A DNA stretch of 5,861 bases from Paenibacillus sp. UBA6285 (GCA_002438345.1 DJUJ01000134.1:37582-43442); one strand, 5' to 3'; positions 1 to 5,861 are shown, counted from the first letter of the stretch. The notes: generated from the letters alone by a model not told the origin. Program-made: numbers and translations.

Positions 1-1
1 G

Positions 2-664
2 GCACTTAAAGCTTCTCTTGGTTTACATCGTAAGCAACAAGAAGGTAAGCTTGTTCCAGGGCTGGATGCATTATCAGTGATGAAATGTGAAGAGCATGAG
101 AAGTGGGCACAGGAGTGTGCAGACCAAGCTATTACACTAGTGAAAGATACACAGTCTCTACTACCAATTAGTCCAGAACGTCATAAGCGTATTTTATTCT
201 TCTCACTTGGCGATGATGTTGGGCATTATAGCAGTGAAGTATCCTATCGTACTTTGGTGGAGCAACTAGAGCGTGAGGGATTTGTAGTTGATATCTTTAA
301 TAGAGAAAATTTGGACTTTAGTTGGATGATGACTTCCATTGAGAGTTTAACGGATAAATATGATTTAGCTATTTATTGTGCCAATATCGTAACGATGAGT
401 AATCAAACCGTCGTTCGAATTAACTGGGCACCGCCTATGGGTGCTGATATGCCGTGGTTCCTGCAAGAATTACCTACCTTGTTCATTTCCACAGCAAGTC
501 CTTACCATCTACAGGATGTACCACAGGTGAAAACATTTATTAATACGTACTCCTCAAGTGAGTATATATATGAAGCATTGGTGGAGAAGTTGTTAGGACG
601 CTCACCGTTCAAAGGGGTAAATCCTGTTGATCCATTCTGTAACTATTGGGAGAGTAAATTGTAA
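2..664 (+). CDS. Glycoside hydrolase family 3 enzyme, C-terminal part (beta-N-acetylhexosaminidase-like), 5' truncated by window edge
   Basis: The frame is open from base 2 to the TAA at 662-664, giving 220 residues. The first ATG (base 77) is internal, because the 25 codons before it continue the same protein. Residues 1-25 (LKASLGLHRKQ...GKLVPGLDAL) resemble the linker that follows the GH3 catalytic barrel. The segment HEKWAQECADQAITLVKD, followed by SLLPI, is the hallmark start of the GH3 C-terminal alpha/beta sandwich, which here covers about residues 30-200. The tail LVEKLLGRSPFKGVNPVDPF is typical of bacterial GH3 hexosaminidase-like proteins. Enzymes of this type release terminal N-acetylglucosamine or glucose from glycans or muropeptides. 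The catalytic Asp and any NagZ-type His-Asp dyad would lie upstream of the window, so the substrate cannot be judged; a beta-glucosidase-like member is the alternative. The esterase follows after 72 bases without an evident terminator, so joint transcription is possible. Confidence 0.85.
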   Translation, partial: ALKASLGLHRKQQEGKLVPGLDALSVMKCEEHEKWAQECADQAITLVKDTQSLLPISPERHKRILFFSLGDDVGHYSSEVSYRTLVEQLEREGFVVDIFNRENLDFSWMMTSIESLTDKYDLAIYCANIVTMSNQTVVRINWAPPMGADMPWFLQELPTLFISTASPYHLQDVPQVKTFINTYSSSEYIYEALVEKLLGRSPFKGVNPVDPFCNYWESKL

Positions 665-718
665 TGGTTTTAGCAATTGATCTATTACTAATAATTGATA
701 AAACCTAAGAATTTAAAT

Positions 719-724
719 AGGGAG
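719..724 (+). promoter_or_regulatory. Ribosome binding site that decides the esterase start
   Basis: AGGGAG lies 12 bases before the ATG at 737. An in-frame ATG at 725 directly touches this motif, and an in-frame TTG at 695 lies upstream of it with no Shine-Dalgarno of its own. That makes 737 the best start, although its spacing is slightly long. Confidence 0.6.
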
Positions 725-736
725 ATGAAGCATATC

Positions 737-1840
737 ATGGAAAAATATATATATGAAAATCTATTGGCGGAACTAGAGAGACGGACAGAGGTTAAGAACG
801 TCAAAGGTCTAGATATGATGATTAAAAAGCTTCCAGATTCAGATGCTGAGGGAGAAATGGACGCTCGCGTTTTGCAGACAACAATCGAAAGTGCTGAAAA
901 GATGGCTGCGATGGGCAAGCCACCTGAGGGAGAGTTCGATTTAATGGCAATGGTTCAGGGGATGCGTGCAATGATGGGCTGGCCGAATACAGATGTAACA
1001 ACAACGGATATTCGTACAGAATCGAGAGATATAGAAGGTTCAGAGGGCTCTATCCCAGTTCGGATCTATTCTCCAGCTGAAGGCTCGAATGTCCCAGCGG
1101 TTGTCTTCTTTCATGGTGGTGGTTTCCTGGGAGGTACTTTGGATGTTGTGGAGAATCCTTGTAAAGCAATTGCTGAGAAAGCAAATGCAGTTGTTGTTTC
1201 GGTGGATTACCGCCTTGCACCTGAGCATCCGTTCCCTGCAGGATTAAACGATTGCTTCGATGCTGTTCGCTGGGTATATGAGCATGCAGCAGAACTGAAT
1301 GTAAATCCGAATCAAATCGCAGTATGTGGTGATAGCGCAGGTGGGAACTTATCAACGGTATGCGCGATGAAGGATAGAGATCTAGGAACAGGTATGATTA
1401 AATTCCAAGCATTGCTTTATCCGACGGTGAACATGGCTGGGGCAGCAACGGATGATTTCGAATGGAATATCGAAGAGTACACGATTAACAATCATCATGA
1501 GCTGATCAAGGGACTATTAATGGGTATGGGTGATATGACGGCTATGCTGGACAATATTTATTTACAAGGTAAGGTTCCTGCAACAAGCGCTTATACTTCT
1601 CCCTTATTAGTAGAAGATTTAGGCGGTATGCCTGACACGTTAATTATTACCGCACAGTATGATTATTTGACACTTGAGTGCGAAGCCTACGCTAGAAAAC
1701 TACAACGCGCAGGCGTTAATACACAGTATATCCGTTATAATGGAATGGACCATGCGTTCATGGATAAAATTGGAATTTACCCACAAGCGGAGGATTGCAT
1801 GAACGAAATAGCTAAAGGAATTAAGCGCGTTTTTGGATAA
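737..1840 (+). CDS. Alpha/beta-hydrolase fold esterase, hormone-sensitive lipase (family IV, Aes-like) type
   Basis: A 367-residue carboxylesterase, probably cytoplasmic since no signal peptide is seen, expected to hydrolyse short-chain acyl or acetyl esters. The family hallmarks are present in order (numbering from ATG 737): oxyanion-hole motif HGGG at 126-129 in VVFFHGGGF; VDYRLAPEHPFPAG after it; nucleophile elbow GDSAGG with Ser200; catalytic Asp309 in QYDYL; and catalytic His339 in GMDHAF. The triad is therefore intact. About 85 N-terminal residues form a Met- and charge-rich cap region (AMVQGMRAMMGW). The length fits the family, which is usually 300-370 residues. The gene ends in tandem stops TAA-TAA (1838-1843) and is followed by a good terminator. 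It sits 72 bases after the GH3 gene, which suggests a role in trimming acetylated sugars, but the substrate is inference. Starts at 725 (371 residues) or TTG 695 (381 residues) are possible but less likely. Confidence 0.93.
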   Translation: MEKYIYENLLAELERRTEVKNVKGLDMMIKKLPDSDAEGEMDARVLQTTIESAEKMAAMGKPPEGEFDLMAMVQGMRAMMGWPNTDVTTTDIRTESRDIEGSEGSIPVRIYSPAEGSNVPAVVFFHGGGFLGGTLDVVENPCKAIAEKANAVVVSVDYRLAPEHPFPAGLNDCFDAVRWVYEHAAELNVNPNQIAVCGDSAGGNLSTVCAMKDRDLGTGMIKFQALLYPTVNMAGAATDDFEWNIEEYTINNHHELIKGLLMGMGDMTAMLDNIYLQGKVPATSAYTSPLLVEDLGGMPDTLIITAQYDYLTLECEAYARKLQRAGVNTQYIRYNGMDHAFMDKIGIYPQAEDCMNEIAKGIKRVFG

Positions 1841-1889
1841 TAACGTGCATGGTAGTAGAAATACTTTTTCGTGAAGAAAATAAGGTTCC

Positions 1890-1916
1890 AGACACATCTC
1901 AAGAGATGTGTCTTTT
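1890..1916 (+). terminator. Rho-independent terminator after the esterase gene
   Basis: A perfect 10-base-pair stem, AGACACATCT (1890-1899) with AGATGTGTCT (1904-1913), closes a four-base loop CAAG. The stem runs into a short T tract (1913-1916). It lies 50 bases after the esterase stop and separates that gene from the ABC transporter pair. Confidence 0.85.
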
Positions 1917-1990
1917 CGTCATACTTGTATAAACACACCCCATACACAAATCTCATTCCTCAGACGGAGAAAGTATCCATCTGGAGCCAG

Positions 1991-2019
1991 TTATCTAAAT
2001 CTAGATACTAAAATAAAAT
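1991..2019 (+). promoter_or_regulatory. Possible sigma-A promoter of the ABC transporter pair with an inverted repeat in its spacer
   Basis: TTATCT (1991-1996) and TAAAAT (2014-2019) are separated by 17 bases. The -10 matches the consensus at five of six positions; the -35 is poor, at three of six. A perfect inverted repeat, TATCTA (1992-1997), spacer AATC, TAGATA (2002-2007), overlaps the -35 and spacer, where a repressor would act. No cognate regulator is encoded beside it. The promoter reading is tentative because the region is AT-rich and chance matches are easy. Confidence 0.35.
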
Positions 2020-2073
2020 AAATTTAACAATGGAATCACTCTTTTAAATCGTACGGGAGAGGATGGTTATAAG

Positions 2074-3063
2074 GTGGAGAAAATTATAGAAGTACGGGGT
2101 ATTAGTAAGGTGTACGAGAAAAGAAAGACGAAAGAGAAGATACATGCCGTTCATGATGTTTCTTTTCATGTGAATCGTGGAGAGGTTCTCGGTTTATTAG
2201 GGCCCAATGGCGCTGGGAAAACATCAACGATAAAGATGCTCTGTGGTTTGTTAGAATCGGATGCTGGTTCTATATCCATTAATGGCTTAGATATTTGCAA
2301 GAAGAGACTCAAAGCTCTAGAGCATATTAGTGCTGTGTTAGAGGGGAACCGAAATTTATATTGGCGACTTACCGTTCGGGAAAACCTAGAATATTTTGCG
2401 GGTAACCGGGGTTACTCTCGGAAGCAAGTCGCCTATCAAGCGGATAAATTATTAGAGCAATTCAACCTTAAAGAAAAGGAGAATGAGCTGGTCAATGGAT
2501 TATCCCGGGGGATGCAACAAAAGTTGGCGATCGCTGTAGCACTATTAGCTAATACGGATGTCATCTTGCTGGATGAGCCAACGCTCGGTTTGGATGTTGA
2601 GGTAAGTTATGAATTGCGTAAAATTTTAAAAACGATAGTTAAGGAAGAAAAACGCACGATTATTATTAGTTCACATGATATGCCCGTCGTTCAGGAGTTG
2701 TGTGACCGTGCCATTATCATTAATAAAGGTGAAGTTGTGATTGACGACAGGGTGGAGAATTTACTTAAGTTATTTGAAACAAGGGCATATTCAATTAAGT
2801 TGGGTGAGAAATTAAGTGTAGAGCAGGAGAATAAACTGTTGAGTATATTCCCTTTAAGTACTTATAAAGCAAGCTCTCATGAAACGATAGTGGAAGTGAA
2901 TTTAGAGCATGGTCAGGATATCTACGAATTGTTCGATCTTCTGAAAGAGGAAGGAACTATGGTGGAAAGTATTGATCGTATAACGATTGATTTTGAACAA
3001 GTGTTTATTCAGATTGTGAAGGGAGGGAAGCCCCATGAAATGGCTGAATTTGTTCAATGCTAA
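2074..3063 (+). CDS. ABC transporter ATP-binding protein of the ABC-2 (NatA/DrrA-like) exporter class
   Basis: A 329-residue cytoplasmic ATPase that should power the permease encoded next. It has a GTG start with the purine-rich site GGGAGAGG (2055-2062) 11 bases upstream. Motifs in order: Walker A GPNGAGKT at 43-50; a Q-loop-equivalent segment SAVLEGNRNLYWRLT at 86-100 with Glu90 where many ATPases have Gln; signature LSRGMQQK at 143-150; Walker B DVILLDEPT at 162-170 (Asp167, catalytic Glu168); D-loop GLD at 172-174; and switch His201 in ISSHDM. All the nucleotide-hydrolysis elements are present. Residues from about 235 to 329 form a C-terminal extension common in ABC-2 exporter ATPases, often linked to partner contact or regulation. 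The gene overlaps the permease gene by 29 bases, indicating coupled translation. Cargo is unknown; drugs, lipids, ions or peptides are all possible for this class. Confidence 0.93.
   Translation: MEKIIEVRGISKVYEKRKTKEKIHAVHDVSFHVNRGEVLGLLGPNGAGKTSTIKMLCGLLESDAGSISINGLDICKKRLKALEHISAVLEGNRNLYWRLTVRENLEYFAGNRGYSRKQVAYQADKLLEQFNLKEKENELVNGLSRGMQQKLAIAVALLANTDVILLDEPTLGLDVEVSYELRKILKTIVKEEKRTIIISSHDMPVVQELCDRAIIINKGEVVIDDRVENLLKLFETRAYSIKLGEKLSVEQENKLLSIFPLSTYKASSHETIVEVNLEHGQDIYELFDLLKEEGTMVESIDRITIDFEQVFIQIVKGGKPHEMAEFVQC
3021..3027 (+). promoter_or_regulatory. Strong Shine-Dalgarno of the permease inside the ATPase gene
   Basis: GGGAGGG lies seven bases before the ATG at 3035 and within the last codons of the upstream ATPase gene. 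Its strength and spacing support the permease start at 3035 despite the 29-base overlap. Confidence 0.75.
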
Positions 3064-3808
3064 TTTTCGTAAAGAATATATTGAGATGAAACGTTATCTA
3101 CCGAACACTATTGCGTTAGTAGTCACTTTTTATATTATATTTCTAGGTGCATTTTTTGGAATTATGTTCATAGGGGATCCAGCTAGTTTTGAAACGAATG
3201 TTCAATATTCAATCGTAAGTGTGGTTTTTTGGAGCTTAACGATGATGACGATGAATTTTATTGGTTATTCAGTGATAACAGAAGCGACGCGTGGAACGTT
3301 AGAACAGTTATATATGTCTCCCATGGGTGTGTGGAAAATCATGCTCACGCGGATCGTAAGTCAATTGGGCTTACAGTCTGTTATTATGATCCTCCTGCTG
3401 TTTGGTGCGATGCTAACCTCGGGACAGTGGTTGAGTCTTAATCCTATGACAACGATCCCGATCATTATTGTTACAATGATAAGTATGGTAGGGGTTAGTT
3501 TTATGATTGCTGGTTTAGCTATTATCGTGAAGCAAATCCAAGCGTTTTTACAGATTTTTCAATTTGTTTTGATGGGGCTTGTATTTGTTCCGATAACTGT
3601 AGCGCCGTTTCTAGCATTCGCTCCATTCGTCAAAGGAGTAAATATGGTGAGAACAGTGATGCTAGAGAATCTGACGTTAACAGAGCTGCCTTTATCAGAC
3701 TATGGCGTATTAATATTAAATTCGTTGGTTTATTTGATTTTAGGGCTCGTTGTGTTTGATCGCTGCGAGAAAATAGCCATGAAGAAAGGTCTTTTAGGGC
3801 AATACTAG
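3035..3808 (+). CDS. ABC-2 type transporter permease
   Basis: A 257-residue integral membrane protein, the usual size for ABC-2 permeases. Six hydrophobic segments can be seen by eye at about residues 24-46, 58-80, 108-130, 141-165, 170-196 and 224-241. Between segments 2 and 3 lies EATRGTLEQLYMSPMGVW (83-100), which matches the conserved cytoplasmic coupling region of this family (E-x-x-x-G-T-L-E followed by a Pro-Met/Leu turn), where the permease docks on its ATPase. The first 20 residues are basic and amphipathic (FRKEYIEMKR), as expected for the interface helix before segment 1. One permease of this type would work as a homodimer with two copies of the ATPase. The start is fixed by the Shine-Dalgarno at 3021-3027. 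The gene is followed by a terminator, so the transcription unit probably holds these two genes only. Substrate cannot be inferred. Confidence 0.9.
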   Translation: MKWLNLFNANFRKEYIEMKRYLPNTIALVVTFYIIFLGAFFGIMFIGDPASFETNVQYSIVSVVFWSLTMMTMNFIGYSVITEATRGTLEQLYMSPMGVWKIMLTRIVSQLGLQSVIMILLLFGAMLTSGQWLSLNPMTTIPIIIVTMISMVGVSFMIAGLAIIVKQIQAFLQIFQFVLMGLVFVPITVAPFLAFAPFVKGVNMVRTVMLENLTLTELPLSDYGVLILNSLVYLILGLVVFDRCEKIAMKKGLLGQY

Positions 3809-3862
3809 TGTAAAAAATCGTTTATCCGTCGGGTTGTATATAAGTGTAAATGACTAATTATT

Positions 3863-3890
3863 AGGGCACCTAATTAGGTGTCCTTTAGTT
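3863..3890 (+). terminator. Rho-independent terminator after the ABC permease gene
   Basis: AGGGCACCT (3863-3871) pairs with AGGTGTCCT (3876-3884) around an AATT loop. This gives nine pairs with one G-T wobble, followed by the interrupted T tract TTAGTTT. It lies 54 bases past the permease stop. The tail is not a pure T run, so it may be leaky. Confidence 0.75.
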
Positions 3891-4078
3891 TCGCCCTCAT
3901 TTGAATATAGATCTGTACCTAAAAAACATGACCTAACCAGAAGACTGAGGTTGGTTGATCAAATTGTAGGTAGACTGTATCTTTACTCTCCTTCGAGTTA
4001 TTGGCGTCTTTTTTTGTTCCGGATTTTGTAACTCTAAGGACTGTTCTTGAGGGAATAGATGATTATGTTAATTAAATA

Positions 4079-4115
4079 ATTCATATACATGAAATTATTT
4101 CATAATATATTGAAT
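4079..4115. promoter_or_regulatory. Nested inverted repeat, likely operator of the XRE-cupin/eutH unit
   Basis: The core is a perfect dyad, ATGAAA (4089-4094), TTA, TTTCAT (4098-4103). Around it lies a second, near-symmetric pair: ATTCATATA (4079-4087) and TATATTGAAT (4106-4115), which is its reverse complement with one extra T. Both pairs are centred at 4096-4097. The right arm overlaps the predicted -35 element, a position suited to autorepression by the adjacent XRE-cupin protein. That this protein binds here is inference. Confidence 0.5.
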
Positions 4116-4138
4116 GTTACTCTAATATATATTATATT
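4110..4138 (+). promoter_or_regulatory. Probable sigma-A promoter of the XRE-cupin/eutH unit
   Basis: TTGAAT (4110-4115) and TATATT (4133-4138) are separated by exactly 17 bases, matching four of six and five of six consensus positions. Transcription would begin near 4145, about 25 bases before the ATG at 4170. The sequence is very AT-rich, so alternative -10 boxes such as TATTAT at 4135-4140 cannot be excluded. Confidence 0.55.
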
Positions 4139-4169
4139 ATTCACGATAATGAAAATTCGGGGTGAAGTG

Positions 4170-4751
4170 ATGAATATAGGAATGGAAATAAAGAAATTGA
4201 GGACTGAAAAAGGAATTACTTTGAAAGAGTTAAGTGAAAAAAGCGAACTATCTGTTGGATTTCTGTCTCAATTAGAAAGGGGGCTTACTACCATAGCAGT
4301 TGATTCACTTGAAAAACTAGCTGATATTTTGGAAGTACATTTAACACATTTTTTTGATTATCCACTTAAAAGGAAAGATATGGTTTTAAGAAGTTATGAA
4401 CAAGAATTAATGGATTTAGTAGAAGGAGGTTTTATTAAGTATAGTTTAAGTACAAATTTAGAAAATAAACAACTTTTTCCAAGGCTTATAGAAATTCTTC
4501 CTCAAAAGAAAGATGAAGAAATCTTATCCTATAAGCATAAGGGAGAAGAGTTCATTTATGTTTTAGAGGGTATATTAACAGTTTACATAAATGGTAAGAG
4601 GCATGAAGTATATCCTGGTGACAGTGTCCATATGGACTCAAATATTGCCCACAATTGGGCTAATTATACGAACAAAAAGGTCAAGCTTATAGCTGTTAAT
4701 ACGCCTAATTATATCTACAATAGTGGGTTTCATACTACAGATGCTGATTAG
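4170..4751 (+). CDS. XRE-family transcriptional regulator with C-terminal cupin sensor domain (PuuR-like architecture)
   Basis: A 193-residue DNA-binding regulator. Residues 5-62 form a lambda-repressor-type helix-turn-helix (IKKLRTEKGITLKELSEKS, then SVGFLSQLERG, then a final helix ending LTHFF). Residues about 105-180 form a cupin barrel: KHKGEEFIYVLEG at 122-134 is cupin motif 1 and PGDSVHMDSNIAHNW at 149-163 is motif 2. His123, Glu127 and His161 are possible metal or ligand contacts; the first His of the usual HxH is Tyr121. In this family the cupin binds a small effector and the helix-turn-helix represses nearby catabolic or transport genes; PuuR for putrescine is the best-known case. 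The start at 4170 has GGGGTGA (4159-4165) in front. The in-frame ATG at 4089 would fall upstream of the predicted promoter and inside the inverted repeat, so it is rejected. A 40-base gap without a terminator links the gene to eutH. Codon use is clearly more AT-rich than in the genes to the left. Confidence 0.92.
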   Translation: MNIGMEIKKLRTEKGITLKELSEKSELSVGFLSQLERGLTTIAVDSLEKLADILEVHLTHFFDYPLKRKDMVLRSYEQELMDLVEGGFIKYSLSTNLENKQLFPRLIEILPQKKDEEILSYKHKGEEFIYVLEGILTVYINGKRHEVYPGDSVHMDSNIAHNWANYTNKKVKLIAVNTPNYIYNSGFHTTDAD

Positions 4752-4779
4752 TAAAGACATTATATAAAGTAAATAGAAA

Positions 4780-4785
4780 GTGATC
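4780..4785 (+). promoter_or_regulatory. Unusual ribosome binding site of eutH
   Basis: GTGATC, six bases before the ATG at 4792, matches the 3' part of the extended Shine-Dalgarno AAGGAGGTGATC. The upstream AGGAG core is degraded to GAAA. Pairing would use the outer part of the anti-Shine-Dalgarno tail. No purine-rich core lies between it and the start, so this is the best support for 4792. Confidence 0.5.
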
Positions 4786-4791
4786 ATAACA

Positions 4792-5861
4792 ATGGATAAA
4801 TTTGTATTATATCTAATCGGTTCTTTTTTTGTAATCGGAGCTATTGATTATATTACCGGAAATCATTTGAAACTGGGTGGGAAATTTGAAGAAGGCATAA
4901 AGACTATGGGAGCTTTAGGGCTTGGCATGATAGGAATACTTTCTTTAGCCCCTATATTTACAAATTTTTTATCCACTGAGATTATTCCAATCTTTAGAGT
5001 TTTTCATCTAGATCCTTCTATCGTTCCAGCAGCATTTTTAGCTGTAGATATGGGGGGCTACCAAATGGCTAATGAGCTAGCATTGACAGAGCAAATGGGG
5101 GCATTCTCAGGAATTATCATCGCATCTACATTAGGAGCCACAATTAGCTTTTCAATACCTGTCGCATTAGGGATGCTTTCTAAAGAGGATGAAAAATATT
5201 TTTCTAAGGGTGTATTGGTTGGAATTATTGCTATACCCATAGGATGTCTTGCAGCAGGCTTATGGCAACAAATAAATATCAATATATTAGTATGGAATCT
5301 GGTACCTATATTTGTTTTTGCCATTATTTTAGGAGTAGGAATATTAAAAGCTCCTCATGTTTTTATAAAAGTTTTTAATGTCTTTGGAAAGCTTATAATG
5401 ACTTTGAGTACTGTTGGATTACTTTTACAAGGGATAGATGTGATATTTGGTGTTAGGCTTGTCTCAGGATTAGCACCACTATCTGAATCTACTGTAATCG
5501 TAGCTAAGATCGCATTTGTTTTAGGCGGAGCATACCCTATGTTAGCGCTTATCAATCGAATTCTTAAAAATAGTTTTAAAGAAATAGGGGAGAAATTTGG
5601 AATTAATTCAGTGTCAGTAGCAGGTGTTCTAGGAGGTTTGGCTAGCAATCTGTTGATATTTGGAACCTTTAAGGAAATGAATCCTAAAGGAAAAGTGGTA
5701 TGTACTGCCTTTGGAGTCAGTGGAGCATTTGTATTTGGAGGTCAATTTGGATTTGTGTCAGGCGTTGCCCCAGAAATGTTAGGCGCGTTTATCGTATCAA
5801 AGCTTACAGCCGGAATCATTAGTATAGTATTAGCTGCATGGCTATATGATCGTGAAAATAA
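4792..5861 (+). CDS. eutH: EutH-family ethanolamine transporter, 3' truncated by window edge
   Basis: The frame is open from ATG 4792 through the last base with no stop: 356 complete codons plus two bases. EutH proteins are about 360-410 residues, so only a short tail should be missing. The protein is strongly hydrophobic, with about ten membrane segments by eye. Recognisable family stretches are FEEGIKTMGALGLGMIGI at 32-49 followed by LSLAP; FLAVDMGGYQMANELAL at 82-98; FVLGGAYPMLALINRIL at 242-258; and GAFVFGGQFGFVSGVAPEM at 311-329. EutH carries ethanolamine across the cytoplasmic membrane and matters most when the substrate is scarce or protonated. No EutB/EutC ammonia-lyase or shell-protein gene is visible beside it. 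The XRE-cupin gene 40 bases upstream lacks an intervening terminator and probably controls it. A related amine or amino alcohol is an alternative substrate. The family call is confident; the exact cargo is inference. Confidence 0.9.
   Translation, partial: MDKFVLYLIGSFFVIGAIDYITGNHLKLGGKFEEGIKTMGALGLGMIGILSLAPIFTNFLSTEIIPIFRVFHLDPSIVPAAFLAVDMGGYQMANELALTEQMGAFSGIIIASTLGATISFSIPVALGMLSKEDEKYFSKGVLVGIIAIPIGCLAAGLWQQININILVWNLVPIFVFAIILGVGILKAPHVFIKVFNVFGKLIMTLSTVGLLLQGIDVIFGVRLVSGLAPLSESTVIVAKIAFVLGGAYPMLALINRILKNSFKEIGEKFGINSVSVAGVLGGLASNLLIFGTFKEMNPKGKVVCTAFGVSGAFVFGGQFGFVSGVAPEMLGAFIVSKLTAGIISIVLAAWLYDREN

Larger units (their letters stand above)
3809..4169 (+). other. 361-base intergenic region between the ABC pair and the XRE-cupin gene
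   Basis: No convincing gene is seen on either strand. The region holds the terminator of the ABC pair (3863-3890), then about 180 bases of unassigned sequence. That part includes a weak hairpin (CTAACC 3933-3938 with GGTTGG 3949-3954) and an isolated run of seven T (4009-4015) without a convincing stem before it. At the right end are the inverted repeat (4079-4115) and promoter (4110-4138) of the XRE-cupin gene. Base composition becomes visibly more AT-rich from about 4060 onward. I do not recognise a riboswitch, tRNA or insertion-sequence end. Confidence 0.7.

Noticed and set aside
676..699. Direct repeat AATTGAT flanking the palindrome TATTACTAATA upstream of the esterase
   Set aside because: Too short and AT-rich to call an operator or attachment site, and no promoter with acceptable spacing could be found around it.
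688..1355. Several minus-strand reading frames of 60-101 codons opposite the esterase gene
   Set aside because: They lie entirely opposite a gene with an intact catalytic triad, lack ribosome binding sites and show no recognisable protein family.
3229..3441. A 70-codon + strand frame inside the permease gene
   Set aside because: It is out of frame with a well-supported membrane protein, and its predicted sequence shows no domain.
3933..4015. Possible attenuator: hairpin 3933-3954, or AGAC 3972-3975 with GTCT 4006-4009 before the T run
   Set aside because: The stems are short, contain a wobble or enclose large loops, and match no riboswitch or T-box motif I know.
4089..4169. Upstream in-frame ATG adding 27 residues to the XRE-cupin protein
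   Set aside because: It would start inside the inverted repeat and upstream of the predicted -10, with no Shine-Dalgarno; the extra residues are not part of the helix-turn-helix family. ATG 4170 has GGGGTGA in front.
5058..5648. Two minus-strand reading frames (88 and 97 codons) opposite eutH
   Set aside because: The + strand frame is open from 4792 to the window end and matches EutH throughout; the opposite frames have no family features.
4136..5861. A new defence or mobile system in the right half
   Set aside because: The two genes belong clearly to the XRE-cupin and EutH families; no nuclease, integrase, repeat array or toxin-antitoxin features are present.

Overview
The window reads as Bacillota DNA, most likely a Bacillales organism of the Paenibacillus type. 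The signs are GC content near 40% in the first two thirds, strong purine-rich ribosome binding sites, a GTG start, compact hairpin-plus-T terminators, and gene families common in that group (a short GH3 hexosaminidase tail, an HGGG-type esterase, a two-gene ABC-2 exporter). All genes lie on the + strand. The organism call is inference; there is no rRNA or marker gene here.

Layout. 2-664 is the C-terminal part of a glycoside hydrolase family 3 enzyme that began before the window. 737-1840 is a complete alpha/beta-hydrolase esterase of the hormone-sensitive-lipase type with all its catalytic residues, followed by a clear terminator at 1890-1916. 2074-3063 and 3035-3808 are an overlapping ABC ATPase/ABC-2 permease pair, with a possible promoter and an operator-like inverted repeat upstream and a terminator at 3863-3890. 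Next comes a 361-base non-coding stretch. From about 4079 the DNA becomes more AT-rich: a sigma-A-type promoter with a nested inverted repeat leads into an XRE-cupin regulator (4170-4751). Forty bases downstream is an EutH-family ethanolamine transporter (4792 to the window end) that runs off the right edge.

How they work together. The GH3 enzyme and esterase may belong to one sugar-scavenging group, but no substrate can be read from the sequence. The ABC pair is a self-contained exporter of unknown cargo. The XRE-cupin/eutH pair looks like a small regulated unit for uptake of ethanolamine or a related amine: a PuuR-like sensor-repressor beside the permease it probably controls. No eut enzyme, microcompartment shell gene or EutVW-type regulator is visible in the window, although the downstream side is cut off. 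This pair is the most interesting part of the window. Its families are known; what deserves checking is the pairing and the operator-like site, and nothing here proves a wholly new system.
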